21,643 nucleotides of DNA from Porticoccaceae bacterium (GTDB taxonomy: Bacteria > Pseudomonadota > Gammaproteobacteria > Pseudomonadales > Porticoccaceae): assembly GCA_023255165.1 (NCBI GenBank), contig JALRJD010000069.1, positions 1 to 21,643 on the forward strand. Direction: 5' to 3'. The first letter of the stretch is position 1. Every line of letters starts with the position of its first letter. This document shows, piece after piece, positions 1 to 8,149 of the stretch. Below the pieces are notes generated by a model. The model worked only from the letters and a program-made list of their open reading frames with translations, was not told the origin of the DNA and ran no database searches. A program made the position numbers and the translations under genes.

Positions 1-1
1 T

Positions 2-1483
2 GATGGCGTTCGAGCGCTGGACCGATTGGCGATCGAAAAACTCAATCAACACTCGAATTCAGGTATTACCCTGATGAAGCGCGCCGGTCGCGCAGCCTTT
101 AATGAACTGCTCGAGGCGTTTGGAAAACCCGCCCTGATTACTGTGTTTTGTGGTTCCGGCAACAATGGTGGCGACGGTTATATTGTCGCCACGCTGGCCG
201 CAGAGAAAACCATTCCCGTGCGGATCATTGAAATGGCTGCGGGAAAATCATTGTCCCCGGATGCGGCCATCGCCCGTGATTATGCGTTGGCAGCTGGCGT
301 TGAGATGCAACCCTTTGCCGACAATATTGATCTGTCTCAGGGGGTGGTTGTCGATGCGATGTTGGGAACCGGCACCAGTGGCCCGATGCGCGAGCCCTAT
401 GCGGCGGCAATCCATCAGATCAATGGGGCCGCACTGCCGGTGCTGGCAATTGATCTTCCCTCAGGCCTCTGTGCGGATTCCGGCGCCGCTGCGGAAGCGG
501 CCATTCAGGCGGATGTCAGTGTCACATTTATCGCTGCCAAGCAGGGTATGTTCAGCGGCCGTGGTCCGGCGCTCTGTGGCGAAATTATTTATCATTCCTT
601 GGACGTGGACGAAGAGATTTTCCAGCAGGTTGGCTGCAGTGCCCAGTTGATGGATCTCGATGAGCTGCTCGAAAGTCTGCCGGTGCGGGATGCCGATGCC
701 TATAAAAATCAGTTTGGACACAGTCTTGTTATTGGTGGTGACAATGGCTTTGGTGGCGCCGCCTTGATGGCTGCCGAAGTCGCGTTGCGCGTTGGTTCTG
801 GTCTGGTCAGCATGGCAACGCGCCCGACACATGTTGCCGCCGCACTGGCGCGACAGCCGGAAGTCATGGTCAATGGCGTGATCTCTGGTCAGGAGTTGGA
901 ACCGCTGCTCGATAAACCTTCGGTGTTAATCGTTGGTCCGGGTCTTGGGCGTTCACCCTGGTCCGAGCAACTGCTGCAGAAAGCGGTTGCCACCGGTCTG
1001 CCGATGGTGGTGGATGCCGATGCTCTGAATATTATTGCCGAGGGTCGAGTGGTCAGTCAGCCCGACGGCAGCCGCTGGATTATGACGCCACACCCGGCTG
1101 AGGCGGCGCGACTTTTAAACTGCACTGTCGAACAGGTGCAGGCCGATCGTTTTGCCGCTGTGCGACAGCTGCAGGAAAAATTTAATGCAGTGGTGCTGCT
1201 TAAAGGTGCGGGCACATTGATTGCCGCCCCGGATGACGAGCTGATTCAGGTCTGCCCCTACGGTAATCCGGGTATGGCTACCGCTGGAATGGGCGATATG
1301 CTCTCGGGTATCATCGGCGGCCTGCTGGCTCAGGGTCTCGAGCCTGCAATGGCAGCCCAGCTCGGCTGTTGCCTGCACTCGGCGGCGGCCGATACGGCAG
1401 TGGATGAGCAGGGCATGCGCGGTCTCACCGCAACCGATCTGTTGCCACATCTGCGCAAGCTGTTAAATCCGGAGATTGAATAA
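2..1483 (+). CDS. nnr: Bifunctional NAD(P)H-hydrate epimerase / ADP-dependent NAD(P)H-hydrate dehydratase (5' end cut by window)
   Basis: This enzyme repairs hydrated NADH and NADPH: the N-terminal domain epimerises R- and S-NAD(P)HX and the C-terminal domain dehydrates S-NAD(P)HX using ADP. The reading frame is open to the left edge, and the first codons already match the family start (DGVRALDRLAIE), so the true start lies upstream. The TTG at 26 is not the start. The epimerase half shows GSGNNGGDGY, VDAMLGTG and AIDLPSGL. The dehydratase half shows VIGGDNGFGGAALMAA, VGPGLG, VVDADALN, MTPHPAEAARLL, a lysine-containing VVLLKGAGT and the GNPGMATAGMGDMLSG nucleotide-binding motif. About 493 residues are visible, close to the usual length of about 500. 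It is followed by tsaE, the same order as E. coli yjeF-tsaE. Confidence 0.96.
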   Translation, partial: DGVRALDRLAIEKLNQHSNSGITLMKRAGRAAFNELLEAFGKPALITVFCGSGNNGGDGYIVATLAAEKTIPVRIIEMAAGKSLSPDAAIARDYALAAGVEMQPFADNIDLSQGVVVDAMLGTGTSGPMREPYAAAIHQINGAALPVLAIDLPSGLCADSGAAAEAAIQADVSVTFIAAKQGMFSGRGPALCGEIIYHSLDVDEEIFQQVGCSAQLMDLDELLESLPVRDADAYKNQFGHSLVIGGDNGFGGAALMAAEVALRVGSGLVSMATRPTHVAAALARQPEVMVNGVISGQELEPLLDKPSVLIVGPGLGRSPWSEQLLQKAVATGLPMVVDADALNIIAEGRVVSQPDGSRWIMTPHPAEAARLLNCTVEQVQADRFAAVRQLQEKFNAVVLLKGAGTLIAAPDDELIQVCPYGNPGMATAGMGDMLSGIIGGLLAQGLEPAMAAQLGCCLHSAAADTAVDEQGMRGLTATDLLPHLRKLLNPEIE

Positions 1484-1513
1484 CAGTGTTTGTCGCAGAG
1501 AGGGCGCAATCCA

Positions 1514-2050
1514 TTGGCTGAGTTACGGGTTCAGGTGGAGCTGCTCGGTGAAGCAGCAATGCTGCAATTTGGTGTGCGGCTGGCTGAGGCAATTAAAGAA
1601 ACCGTTGCTGACGATGCAGAACCAGCGAATTTAAACCAAGCGCTACTTATTGCGCTGCAAGGGGATTTGGGTGCGGGCAAGACTACTTTGAGCCGCGGCA
1701 TTCTGAATGCTCTGGGTCATGTGGGCTCGGTAAAAAGCCCCACCTATACTCTGGTTGAACCCTATGGTCTGTCGCTCGGGCAGGTCTGCCATTTTGACTT
1801 CTATCGATTGGCGGATCCGGAGGAGCTTGAGTATATGGGTTTTCAGGACTATCTGGCCGACTCACGGTTGTGCTTGATAGAATGGCCCCAGCGCGGTGCC
1901 GGGTTTTTGCCTGAAGCCGATATTTTGATTGATATTGTTCAGTGCGAAAACGGCCGCCAGGTGACACTCAGAGGAAGCTCTGCAGTGGCGATAAAAATAC
2001 TGGGTCAGCTCGATAATCGAGCGCAGGCGACAGGTGAAGGTGCAAACTAG
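1514..2050 (+). CDS. tsaE: tRNA threonylcarbamoyladenosine biosynthesis ATPase TsaE
   Basis: TsaE is the small P-loop ATPase that works with TsaB and TsaD to make t6A at position 37 of ANN-decoding tRNAs. Visible family motifs are the Walker A GDLGAGKTT, then KSPTYTLVEPY, HFDFYRLADPEEL, and LIEWPQRG. The frame has no early ATG that would keep the first strand of the fold. TTG codons lie at 1490 and 1514, and the first ATG at 1559 would cut into the conserved LLGEAAMLQFG region. I chose TTG 1514 because GAGAGGG at 1498-1504 stands 9 bases before it. A start at TTG 1490 or GTG 1535 remains possible. The stop codon touches the amiB start, so the two genes are probably translationally coupled. 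Confidence 0.93.
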   Translation: MAELRVQVELLGEAAMLQFGVRLAEAIKETVADDAEPANLNQALLIALQGDLGAGKTTLSRGILNALGHVGSVKSPTYTLVEPYGLSLGQVCHFDFYRLADPEELEYMGFQDYLADSRLCLIEWPQRGAGFLPEADILIDIVQCENGRQVTLRGSSAVAIKILGQLDNRAQATGEGAN

Positions 2051-3385
2051 ATGGTGTCTCGAGTGGGCATAAAAAATCTGCGGTGGAGCATTCTGCTGGG
2101 ACTGTTGTTTAGCGCAATGGTCAGCCACAGCTTTGCCGCGGACATTGAAAGCGTGCGACTGTGGCGGGCCCCGGACAGCACCCGTTTGGTGCTGGATCTC
2201 AGCGATGCCGTTGAACACAATGTTTTTACTCTCGACAACCCGCAGCGCATTGTGATTGATATTAAAAATGCTAGTTTAAAAACCTCTTTCGACGATCTCG
2301 ATATCGCCGCGACACCGATCGCGGAGATTCGCTCTGGGCAACGAGGCAGCGATGATTTGCGCATGGTGTTTGATTTGAAAGCAGCGGTTAAAGTCAAAAG
2401 CTTCACTCTGAAAGCCTATGAGCAATATGGCGATAGATTGGTGGTTGATCTCTTTGACAGTCAGGCGGCTGAATCCAAAACCACCAGTAAAGTGGTGCCA
2501 AAAGACAATCGTAAAATTGTGGTTGCCATCGATGCTGGTCACGGCGGTGAGGACCCGGGCGCTCTGGGGCCAATGAAAGTGCGGGAGAAAGTGGTCGCGC
2601 TGCAGATTGCTCAGCGCCTTGAACGGCTGTTTGATCAGGATGCGGATTTTAGCGGTGAGCTGATTCGCACCGGCGATTATTATCTGGCTCACCGCAAACG
2701 CACTTCGATTGCGCACCAGCAGCGCGCCGATTTCTTTATCTCGATACACGCCGACGCCTTTACTAATCCCAAAGCCAATGGCGCATCGGTTTATGCGCTC
2801 TCCACCAGAGGCGCCACCAGTGAGGCGGCACGATATCTGGCGAGCAAGGAAAATCGCGCTGACCTTATTGGTGGCGCCGGGTCACTGAGTCTGGATGATA
2901 AAGACGACGCGCTGGCCGAAGTGCTGCTCGATCTGTCGATGACCGCGACACTCAGCAGCAGTCTGGATGCTGGCAGTTATGTGTTAAAAAATATGGGCAG
3001 CGTGGCGCGGCTGCATAAAAAGAAAGTTGAACAGGCCGGATTTTTGGTACTCAAGTCTCCGGATATTCCATCGCTGCTGATTGAAACCGGTTTTATTTCC
3101 AACCCCACTGAGGCCAAGCGTCTCAGCAGCAGTGCCTATCAGCAGAAAATGGCCGAGGCGATATACTCTGGTCTGACAGACTATTTTCGTGCTCATCCGC
3201 CGGCGGGCACCTCTATCGCTGCGAACAGATCGAAATCTCCGCGCAGCTATATTATTGCTCGCGGCGATACGCTTTCCGAGATAGCCAAGCGCCACAATAC
3301 ATCAGTGAAGAGCATACTGAGCTATAATAAAATGCGTTCCAGCACGATTAAAGTTGGCCAGAAAATTCTGATCCCCGCTGGCTAG
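2051..3385 (+). CDS. amiB: N-acetylmuramoyl-L-alanine amidase, AmiB type with LysM domain
   Basis: This periplasmic zinc amidase cuts the amide bond between N-acetylmuramic acid and the stem peptide, mainly at the division septum. The 444-residue protein has a signal peptide (about 1-29, hydrophobic ILLGLLFSAMV, cleavage after SFA), an AMIN domain (about 30-135), an Amidase_3 domain (about 155-380) and one LysM motif at the C terminus (about 399-442, RGDTLSEIAKRHNTS). The predicted zinc ligands and catalytic residues are visible: H164 in DAGHGG, E179 in REK, H233 in SIHAD and E345 in IETGFISN. The segment about 285-330 matches the regulatory helix that blocks the active site of AmiB-type enzymes until an EnvC- or NlpD-like activator displaces it. 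The ATG follows directly on the tsaE stop. Confidence 0.97.
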   Translation: MVSRVGIKNLRWSILLGLLFSAMVSHSFAADIESVRLWRAPDSTRLVLDLSDAVEHNVFTLDNPQRIVIDIKNASLKTSFDDLDIAATPIAEIRSGQRGSDDLRMVFDLKAAVKVKSFTLKAYEQYGDRLVVDLFDSQAAESKTTSKVVPKDNRKIVVAIDAGHGGEDPGALGPMKVREKVVALQIAQRLERLFDQDADFSGELIRTGDYYLAHRKRTSIAHQQRADFFISIHADAFTNPKANGASVYALSTRGATSEAARYLASKENRADLIGGAGSLSLDDKDDALAEVLLDLSMTATLSSSLDAGSYVLKNMGSVARLHKKKVEQAGFLVLKSPDIPSLLIETGFISNPTEAKRLSSSAYQQKMAEAIYSGLTDYFRAHPPAGTSIAANRSKSPRSYIIARGDTLSEIAKRHNTSVKSILSYNKMRSSTIKVGQKILIPAG

Positions 3386-3406
3386 TGCCAGATAAAAGCG
3401 ATTAAA

Positions 3407-3440
3407 AATAGTCACTGATAATAGTGCTATTCCATTTTTT
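3407..3440 (+). terminator. Weak hairpin plus T-run between amiB and mutL
   Basis: AATAG(t)CACT at 3407-3416 can pair with AGTGCTATT at 3423-3431 around a 6-base loop, with one bulged T. Six T residues follow at 3435-3440. The stem is AT-rich, so it would at most be a partial terminator or attenuator between amiB and mutL, which lie 79 bases apart. No function is proven by sequence alone. Confidence 0.35.
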
Positions 3441-3464
3441 AGCCTGTCGAAAAGGCCACTGCTT

Positions 3465-5342
3465 ATGTCCATCATCAAGGTTCTCAGTCCGCAATTGGCC
3501 AATCAGATTGCTGCTGGTGAAGTGGTGGAGCGCCCGGCCTCGGTTTTAAAAGAACTGGTGGAAAACAGTCTCGATGCCGGTGCTCAGAGCATCGATATCG
3601 ATATCGAGCAGGGTGGGGTTAAATTAATTCGCATTCGTGATGATGGCTGCGGCATCGGCAAAGATGATCTCGCTCTGGCATTGAGTCGCCACGCAACCAG
3701 TAAAATAGACGACCTTGAAGATCTTGAAGCTGTCGCCACGCTCGGTTTTCGTGGCGAGGCCCTGGCCAGCATCGCCTCGGTATCCCGACTTAGCCTGACT
3801 TCCAATAGTGGCGAAGACAGCGCCTGGCGCGCGGTGTCGGAAGGGCGCGATATGGAAGTGGAAATTGCTCCCGCCTCGCATCCTCAGGGCACCAGTGTTG
3901 AAGTGCGTGATCTGTTTTTTAACACGCCGGCGCGACGTAAATTTTTGCGCACCGAGAAAACCGAATACAACCGTATCGATGACAGTATTAAAAAACTGGC
4001 TCTGAGCCGTTTTGATGTGGCCTTTAATCTGCGCCACAACCAGCGTGCGCAAATCAGTTTGCGTCCGGCCACCACCCAACTGGAACAGGAAAAGCGCGTC
4101 GCCGATATCTGCGGCACCACCTTTATGCAGCAGGCGCTCTATATCGACAACAGCCGGCCCGGGTTACGCCTGTGGGGCTGGATTGGGCTGCCAACCTTTT
4201 CGCGCAGCCAGGCTGACCTGCAACACTTTTTTGTCAATGGCCGCTGTATCCGTGACAAGGTGGTTTCTCATGCGGTGCGTCAGGCCTATCAGGATGTGCT
4301 CTATCACGGTCGCCATCCCGCCTTTGTATTGTTTCTGGAAATTACGCCAGCGGATGTGGATGTCAATGTGCATCCAACCAAGCACGAGGTGCGCTTCCGT
4401 GAAAGTGGGTCGATTCACAGCTTTATCTCTCAAACCTTAAAGCAGGCGCTGGCTGAAGATCGGCCCCAGGATCATTTGCAATCCAATAGCGGCAGCTACC
4501 AAACTGGCAACTACCCAATAGAAAGCTCAGCGCCCGGTGCCGTGGGTCAGCCGGCTGCGGATTGGCAACAGCCGGCGATGCAGTTTTCTGATCGATCCCC
4601 GAGTCAAAATGGTTCTGCGGGCTCTTCTGCGACATTGGGTTCCTTCGGTACCAGTCATCGGTCGGGTTCCGGGAATATGGAAAACTTTCAGAGCCTCTAT
4701 TCCACCAGTGGCATTAACCTGCCCGAAGCAGCTGGCGAGATGGCCGATAGCCAAGATATTCCGCCGCTGGGCTATGCCATTGCACAGTTAAAAGGCATCT
4801 ATATTCTCGCCGAAAACAGTCAGGGGCTGATTGTTGTCGATATGCATGCCGCCCACGAACGCATCACCTATGAGCGAATGAAAAATGCCTTTGACGACCA
4901 GGGACTGATTTCCCAGCCGTTGTTAGTTCCCGAGAGTCTCGCCGTCAGCCAGCGCGAAGCCGATGCGGCCGAACAGCACAATGAGGTGTTTGCCAAGCTC
5001 GGTTTTGCGGTAGAAAGGGCTGCCGCGGAGAGTGTGATTGTGCGCGAGATCCCGGCCATTCTGCGCGGCTCGGAAGTTGAATCACTGCTTCGCGATGTAC
5101 TCTCTGACCTGCTTGAGCATGGCACCTCTGAGCGAATCCGCGACCATATCAATGAGATACTCTCGACCATGGCCTGCCATGGTTCCGTGCGCGCCAATCG
5201 CAGACTCAGCATAGCCGAGATGAATGCGTTGCTGCGCGATATGGAAGCCACCGAGCGCAGCGGTCAGTGCAATCATGGCCGACCCACCTGGTCGCAACTC
5301 ACTCTCGATCAGCTCGACAAGCTGTTTTTAAGAGGTCGTTAA
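3465..5342 (+). CDS. mutL: DNA mismatch repair protein MutL, endonuclease-type
   Basis: MutL links mismatch recognition by MutS to strand removal. The N-terminal GHKL ATPase shows IAAGEVVERPASV, E30 and N34 in KELVEN, D59 in RDDGCGI, RHATSK, and GFRGEAL at 94-100. A low-complexity Ser/Gly/Gln-rich linker (about 340-420) joins it to the C-terminal dimerisation domain. That domain carries the metal-dependent nicking motif DMHAAHERITYE at 459-470, plus ACHGSVRANR (C571, H572) and GQCNHGRP (601-607). These mark the endonuclease-active class found in bacteria that lack MutH, unlike E. coli MutL. The length of 625 residues is normal. ATG 3465 has AAAAGG upstream. The stop is 4 bases before the miaA GTG. 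Confidence 0.98.
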   Translation: MSIIKVLSPQLANQIAAGEVVERPASVLKELVENSLDAGAQSIDIDIEQGGVKLIRIRDDGCGIGKDDLALALSRHATSKIDDLEDLEAVATLGFRGEALASIASVSRLSLTSNSGEDSAWRAVSEGRDMEVEIAPASHPQGTSVEVRDLFFNTPARRKFLRTEKTEYNRIDDSIKKLALSRFDVAFNLRHNQRAQISLRPATTQLEQEKRVADICGTTFMQQALYIDNSRPGLRLWGWIGLPTFSRSQADLQHFFVNGRCIRDKVVSHAVRQAYQDVLYHGRHPAFVLFLEITPADVDVNVHPTKHEVRFRESGSIHSFISQTLKQALAEDRPQDHLQSNSGSYQTGNYPIESSAPGAVGQPAADWQQPAMQFSDRSPSQNGSAGSSATLGSFGTSHRSGSGNMENFQSLYSTSGINLPEAAGEMADSQDIPPLGYAIAQLKGIYILAENSQGLIVVDMHAAHERITYERMKNAFDDQGLISQPLLVPESLAVSQREADAAEQHNEVFAKLGFAVERAAAESVIVREIPAILRGSEVESLLRDVLSDLLEHGTSERIRDHINEILSTMACHGSVRANRRLSIAEMNALLRDMEATERSGQCNHGRPTWSQLTLDQLDKLFLRGR

Positions 5343-5346
5343 CAGC

Positions 5347-6360
5347 GTGGTTACACAGGCGAGCAGCAGCGAGTCAAGTGAGGAGCGCCCGCAGGCGATT
5401 TTTGTGATGGGCCCCACCGCCAGCGGCAAGACCGATCTGGCCATTGCCCTGCAACAGCACCTTCCGGTGGAGTTGATCAATGTGGATTCAGCCCAGGTTT
5501 ATCGACAGCTGGATATTGGCAGCGCCAAACCGGACCGGGCCACACTTGAGGCCGCACCCCATCGCCTGATTGATATTCGCGATCCCCTGGAAAGTTACTC
5601 GGCGGCGGACTTTATTGCCGATGCCTCGCGGGAGATGGCCGAGATCGCAAGCCGCGGAAAGATTCCACTGCTGGTGGGCGGCACCATGCTTTACTTTAAG
5701 GCGTTGCTCGAAGGTCTTGCCGAGATGCCGGCCGCCAACGCCGGGATTCGTGCGGAAATACAGCAGCAGGCAGACCAGCATGGTTGGGCCGCTGTGCATG
5801 AACAGCTGCGTGCAGTGGACCCGGAGACTGCGGACAGTTTGCATCCCAACCATTCCCAGAGAATTCAGCGTGCGCTGGAAGTGTACAGAGTCAGCGGTAT
5901 TCCGATGTCGGCTCTGCGCCGCCAGAATCATAGCGGTGGCATTGCCGAAAGCTGGGCGATCAAACAGATTTCGCTGCTGCCGAAAAACCGGATGCATATT
6001 CATAACCGTATAGAAGCCAGGTTCCGAAAAATGATGGCTGATGGTTTCGAAGCGGAAGTGCGTGCTCTGTATCAGCGCGGTGACCTGCATGCGGATTTAC
6101 CGGCGATTCGCTCGGTAGGTTACCGTCAGCTGTGGCAGTATTTACAGGGTCAGCACAGTCTGGAAGAGGCGGTAGAGAAGGGTATTGCGGCAACCCGCCA
6201 GTTGGCGAAACGGCAGATTACCTGGCTGCGAAACTGGCCATTCAGTTGCGAAATAGAGATTGATAATGAGTCAGGTCTATTAACGGTGGACAATATTTCG
6301 CAATTGGCCTTGAAAAAATTGCTCTCAGCGCCCATATATTGTGGGAACATGGGAAGTTAA
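5347..6360 (+). CDS. miaA: tRNA dimethylallyltransferase MiaA
   Basis: MiaA transfers a dimethylallyl group to N6 of A37 in tRNAs that read UNN codons, the first step to ms2i6A. The P-loop GPTASGKT (22-29), DSAQVYRQLDIGSAKP, LVGGTMLYFKALLEGLAEMP, QRIQRALEVYRVSG, IRSVGYRQLWQYL and ATRQLAKRQITWLRN are all present in family order. The start is GTG 5347, four bases after the mutL stop; no ATG occurs before the P-loop. The 337 residues include a short C-terminal tail (ALKKLLSAPIYCGNMGS) beyond the usual end. That tail contains the candidate hfq promoter. It is part of the amiB-mutL-miaA-hfq-hflX superoperon known from gammaproteobacteria. Confidence 0.97.
   Translation: MVTQASSSESSEERPQAIFVMGPTASGKTDLAIALQQHLPVELINVDSAQVYRQLDIGSAKPDRATLEAAPHRLIDIRDPLESYSAADFIADASREMAEIASRGKIPLLVGGTMLYFKALLEGLAEMPAANAGIRAEIQQQADQHGWAAVHEQLRAVDPETADSLHPNHSQRIQRALEVYRVSGIPMSALRRQNHSGGIAESWAIKQISLLPKNRMHIHNRIEARFRKMMADGFEAEVRALYQRGDLHADLPAIRSVGYRQLWQYLQGQHSLEEAVEKGIAATRQLAKRQITWLRNWPFSCEIEIDNESGLLTVDNISQLALKKLLSAPIYCGNMGS
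6310..6340 (+). promoter_or_regulatory. Candidate hfq promoter inside the 3' end of miaA
   Basis: TTGAAA at 6310-6315 is separated by 17 bases from CATATA (6333-6338), which overlaps TATATT at 6335-6340. The element sits inside the last codons of miaA, where E. coli also has hfq promoters. This is a match by eye; the -10 is imperfect and the spacing to TATATT would be 19. Confidence 0.33.
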
Positions 6361-6474
6361 TGAGTAATATTAAGCAAGATTGACGAACAATGTTGATGTG
6401 TGAGTTGCAGGTCGGGTTTGATCTGCATTTTTGCTGCTGGAAAGGCAGTTTATTTTTGATAAGGAGAAGTTTAA

Positions 6475-6759
6475 ATGTCAAAAGGGCATAACCTACAAGA
6501 CCCTTTTCTTAATGTATTAAGGAAAGAACGTATCCCGGTTTCCATCTTTTTGGTCAACGGCATCAAGCTACAGGGACAGGTAGAATCATTTGATCAGTTT
6601 GTGGTTTTACTCAAAAACACCGTGAGCCAAATGGTATACAAGCACGCTATCTCAACGATTGTTCCATCGCGTCCGGTCAAGCTACCTGTCGCCAATGCCG
6701 GGACGGCTCAGGGCGGCTTTGATAACAGTGGCGGAAACTACTCCGACGACGACTACTAA
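6475..6759 (+). CDS. hfq: RNA chaperone Hfq
   Basis: Hfq forms a hexameric ring that pairs small RNAs with target mRNAs. The 94-residue protein has the Sm core nearly intact: Q8 and D9, rim basic residues in LRKERIP (R16, K17, R19), K31, F39, and the Sm2 motif VYKHAIS with Y55, K56 and H57. The C-terminal tail is short, Gly-rich and ends in the acidic tip DDDY, the kind of tail that recycles RNA from the ring. A strong Shine-Dalgarno, AAGGAGAAG, lies just upstream of ATG 6475. The 114-base gap after miaA has no gene and probably carries a leader. hflX begins 5 bases after its stop. Confidence 0.98.
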   Translation: MSKGHNLQDPFLNVLRKERIPVSIFLVNGIKLQGQVESFDQFVVLLKNTVSQMVYKHAISTIVPSRPVKLPVANAGTAQGGFDNSGGNYSDDDY

Positions 6760-6764
6760 GCATA

Positions 6765-8060
6765 GTGTCGCTATTCTTTGAACGCCCCGATTTTGGCGAG
6801 AGAGCGGTTCTTGTTCATTTAAAACTGAACAGTGAAACTGAACCCGAAGATCCGCGGGAATTCGAAGAGTTGGTTATCTCAGCCGGGGGCGATCCAGTGG
6901 AATTTATCACTGGGTCGCGCTCCGCGCCTCACGCCAAACTGTTTGTCGGCACCGGCAAACTCGACGAAATTGCCTCCGCCGTTAACAGCAGCGAGGCTGA
7001 ACTGGTGATTTTTAATCACAACCTTTCCCCTAGTCAGGAGCGCAATATCGAGGCTGAGCTCAAGTGTCGTGTGCTCGATCGAACCGGCCTGATTCTGGAT
7101 ATCTTTGCCCAGCGTGCCCGCACCCACGAGGGTAAGCTGCAGGTTGAGCTGGCGCAGTTGCAACACCTTTCAACCAGACTGATTCGCGGTTGGACTCACC
7201 TTGAGCGCCAGAAGGGCGGTATTGGTCTGCGCGGTCCCGGTGAAACCCAGCTTGAATCCGACCGCCGTATGGTGCGTGAGCGCATTAAGGCGATTCAGGC
7301 CCGCTTGTTAAAAGTGCGCAAGCAGCGCGCTCAGGGGCGCCGCGCCAGAGTGCGGGCTGAGGTGCCGGCGGTATCACTGGTTGGTTATACCAACGCTGGT
7401 AAGTCGACGCTTTTCAATACATTGACCCAATCCGATGTATTTGTCGCCGATCAGCTGTTTGCCACTCTCGACCCAACCATGCGCAAACTGGACATTCCCG
7501 AGCAGGGGCAGGTTATCTTTGCCGACACCGTGGGTTTTATCAGCCATCTGCCTCACCGTCTGGTGGATGCATTTCGCGCCACTCTGGAAGAAGCGGCCAA
7601 TGCGACCTTGCTGTTGCATGTGGTGGATGCTGCCGCGGAAGATCGCGCCACCAATATCAAGCGCGTTGAAGAAGTGCTTAAAGAGATCGACGCACACAAG
7701 CTGCCGACATTGATGGTCTATAACAAGGTCGACCTGCTTGAGGATGGCGCACCCCGAATCGACCGCAATGCCGAGGGTCTGCCGGTGGCTGTGTGGTTGT
7801 CGGCGCTCAATAATCAGGGTCTCGACCTGTTGCTGCAAGCCGTGGCGGAGCGACTGCCCGGCCAGTTTGTGCACCAGATATTGTGCCTGCGGCCAGATCA
7901 CGGTGCCCTGAGGGCATCTCTCTACAGCCATAAAGCCGTATTAAATGAACAGGTTGACGAGACTGGCCGTATCAAGCTGGAGGTCAAGTTGCCGGAGATC
8001 GACTTTTTGCGAATGCTTAAAGGGTCAGGTTTGAAACTCGAGGATTTGGTGGCACTGTAG
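6765..8060 (+). CDS. hflX: Ribosome-splitting GTPase HflX
   Basis: HflX is a 50S-binding GTPase that splits stalled or hibernating ribosomes, especially under heat stress. The N-terminal HflX domain includes HNLSPSQERNIE and LDRTGLILDIFAQRA, then GLRGPGETQLESDRR near residue 155. The G domain shows G1 GYTNAGKST (207-215), LFATLDPT, G3 DTVGF (254-258) and G4 NKVD (320-323). Length is 431 residues, as usual. The start is GTG 6765, giving the typical beginning (S)LFFERP. It is five bases downstream of hfq with only a weak Shine-Dalgarno, so translation is probably coupled to hfq. Confidence 0.97.
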   Translation: MSLFFERPDFGERAVLVHLKLNSETEPEDPREFEELVISAGGDPVEFITGSRSAPHAKLFVGTGKLDEIASAVNSSEAELVIFNHNLSPSQERNIEAELKCRVLDRTGLILDIFAQRARTHEGKLQVELAQLQHLSTRLIRGWTHLERQKGGIGLRGPGETQLESDRRMVRERIKAIQARLLKVRKQRAQGRRARVRAEVPAVSLVGYTNAGKSTLFNTLTQSDVFVADQLFATLDPTMRKLDIPEQGQVIFADTVGFISHLPHRLVDAFRATLEEAANATLLLHVVDAAAEDRATNIKRVEEVLKEIDAHKLPTLMVYNKVDLLEDGAPRIDRNAEGLPVAVWLSALNNQGLDLLLQAVAERLPGQFVHQILCLRPDHGALRASLYSHKAVLNEQVDETGRIKLEVKLPEIDFLRMLKGSGLKLEDLVAL

Positions 8061-8096
8061 CCAGTGGAGATCAAAGCCTTTAGACTTACGCCAGTG

Positions 8097-8126
8097 CTGA
8101 AATACTTTCGTCGCTGGAAAGATAAT
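8097..8126 (+). promoter_or_regulatory. Candidate promoter for hflKC
   Basis: CTGAAA at 8097-8102 and GATAAT at 8121-8126 are separated by 18 bases within the 89-base gap between hflX and hflK. Each differs little from the sigma70 consensus (4 of 6 and 5 of 6). A Shine-Dalgarno-like TTGGAGAA follows before the hflK ATG. The call rests on pattern only. Confidence 0.28.
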
Positions 8127-8149
8127 AACTTTAATTTTGGAGAACAGTT

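Noticed and set aside
26..28. TTG as the start of nnr
   Set aside because: The same frame continues to the window edge with family-typical residues before this codon, so the gene simply begins outside the window.
461..832. Long antisense ORFs opposite nnr, mutL, hflX and miaA
   Set aside because: They are shadows of GC-rich coding sequence, lack domain features and have no ribosome binding sites.
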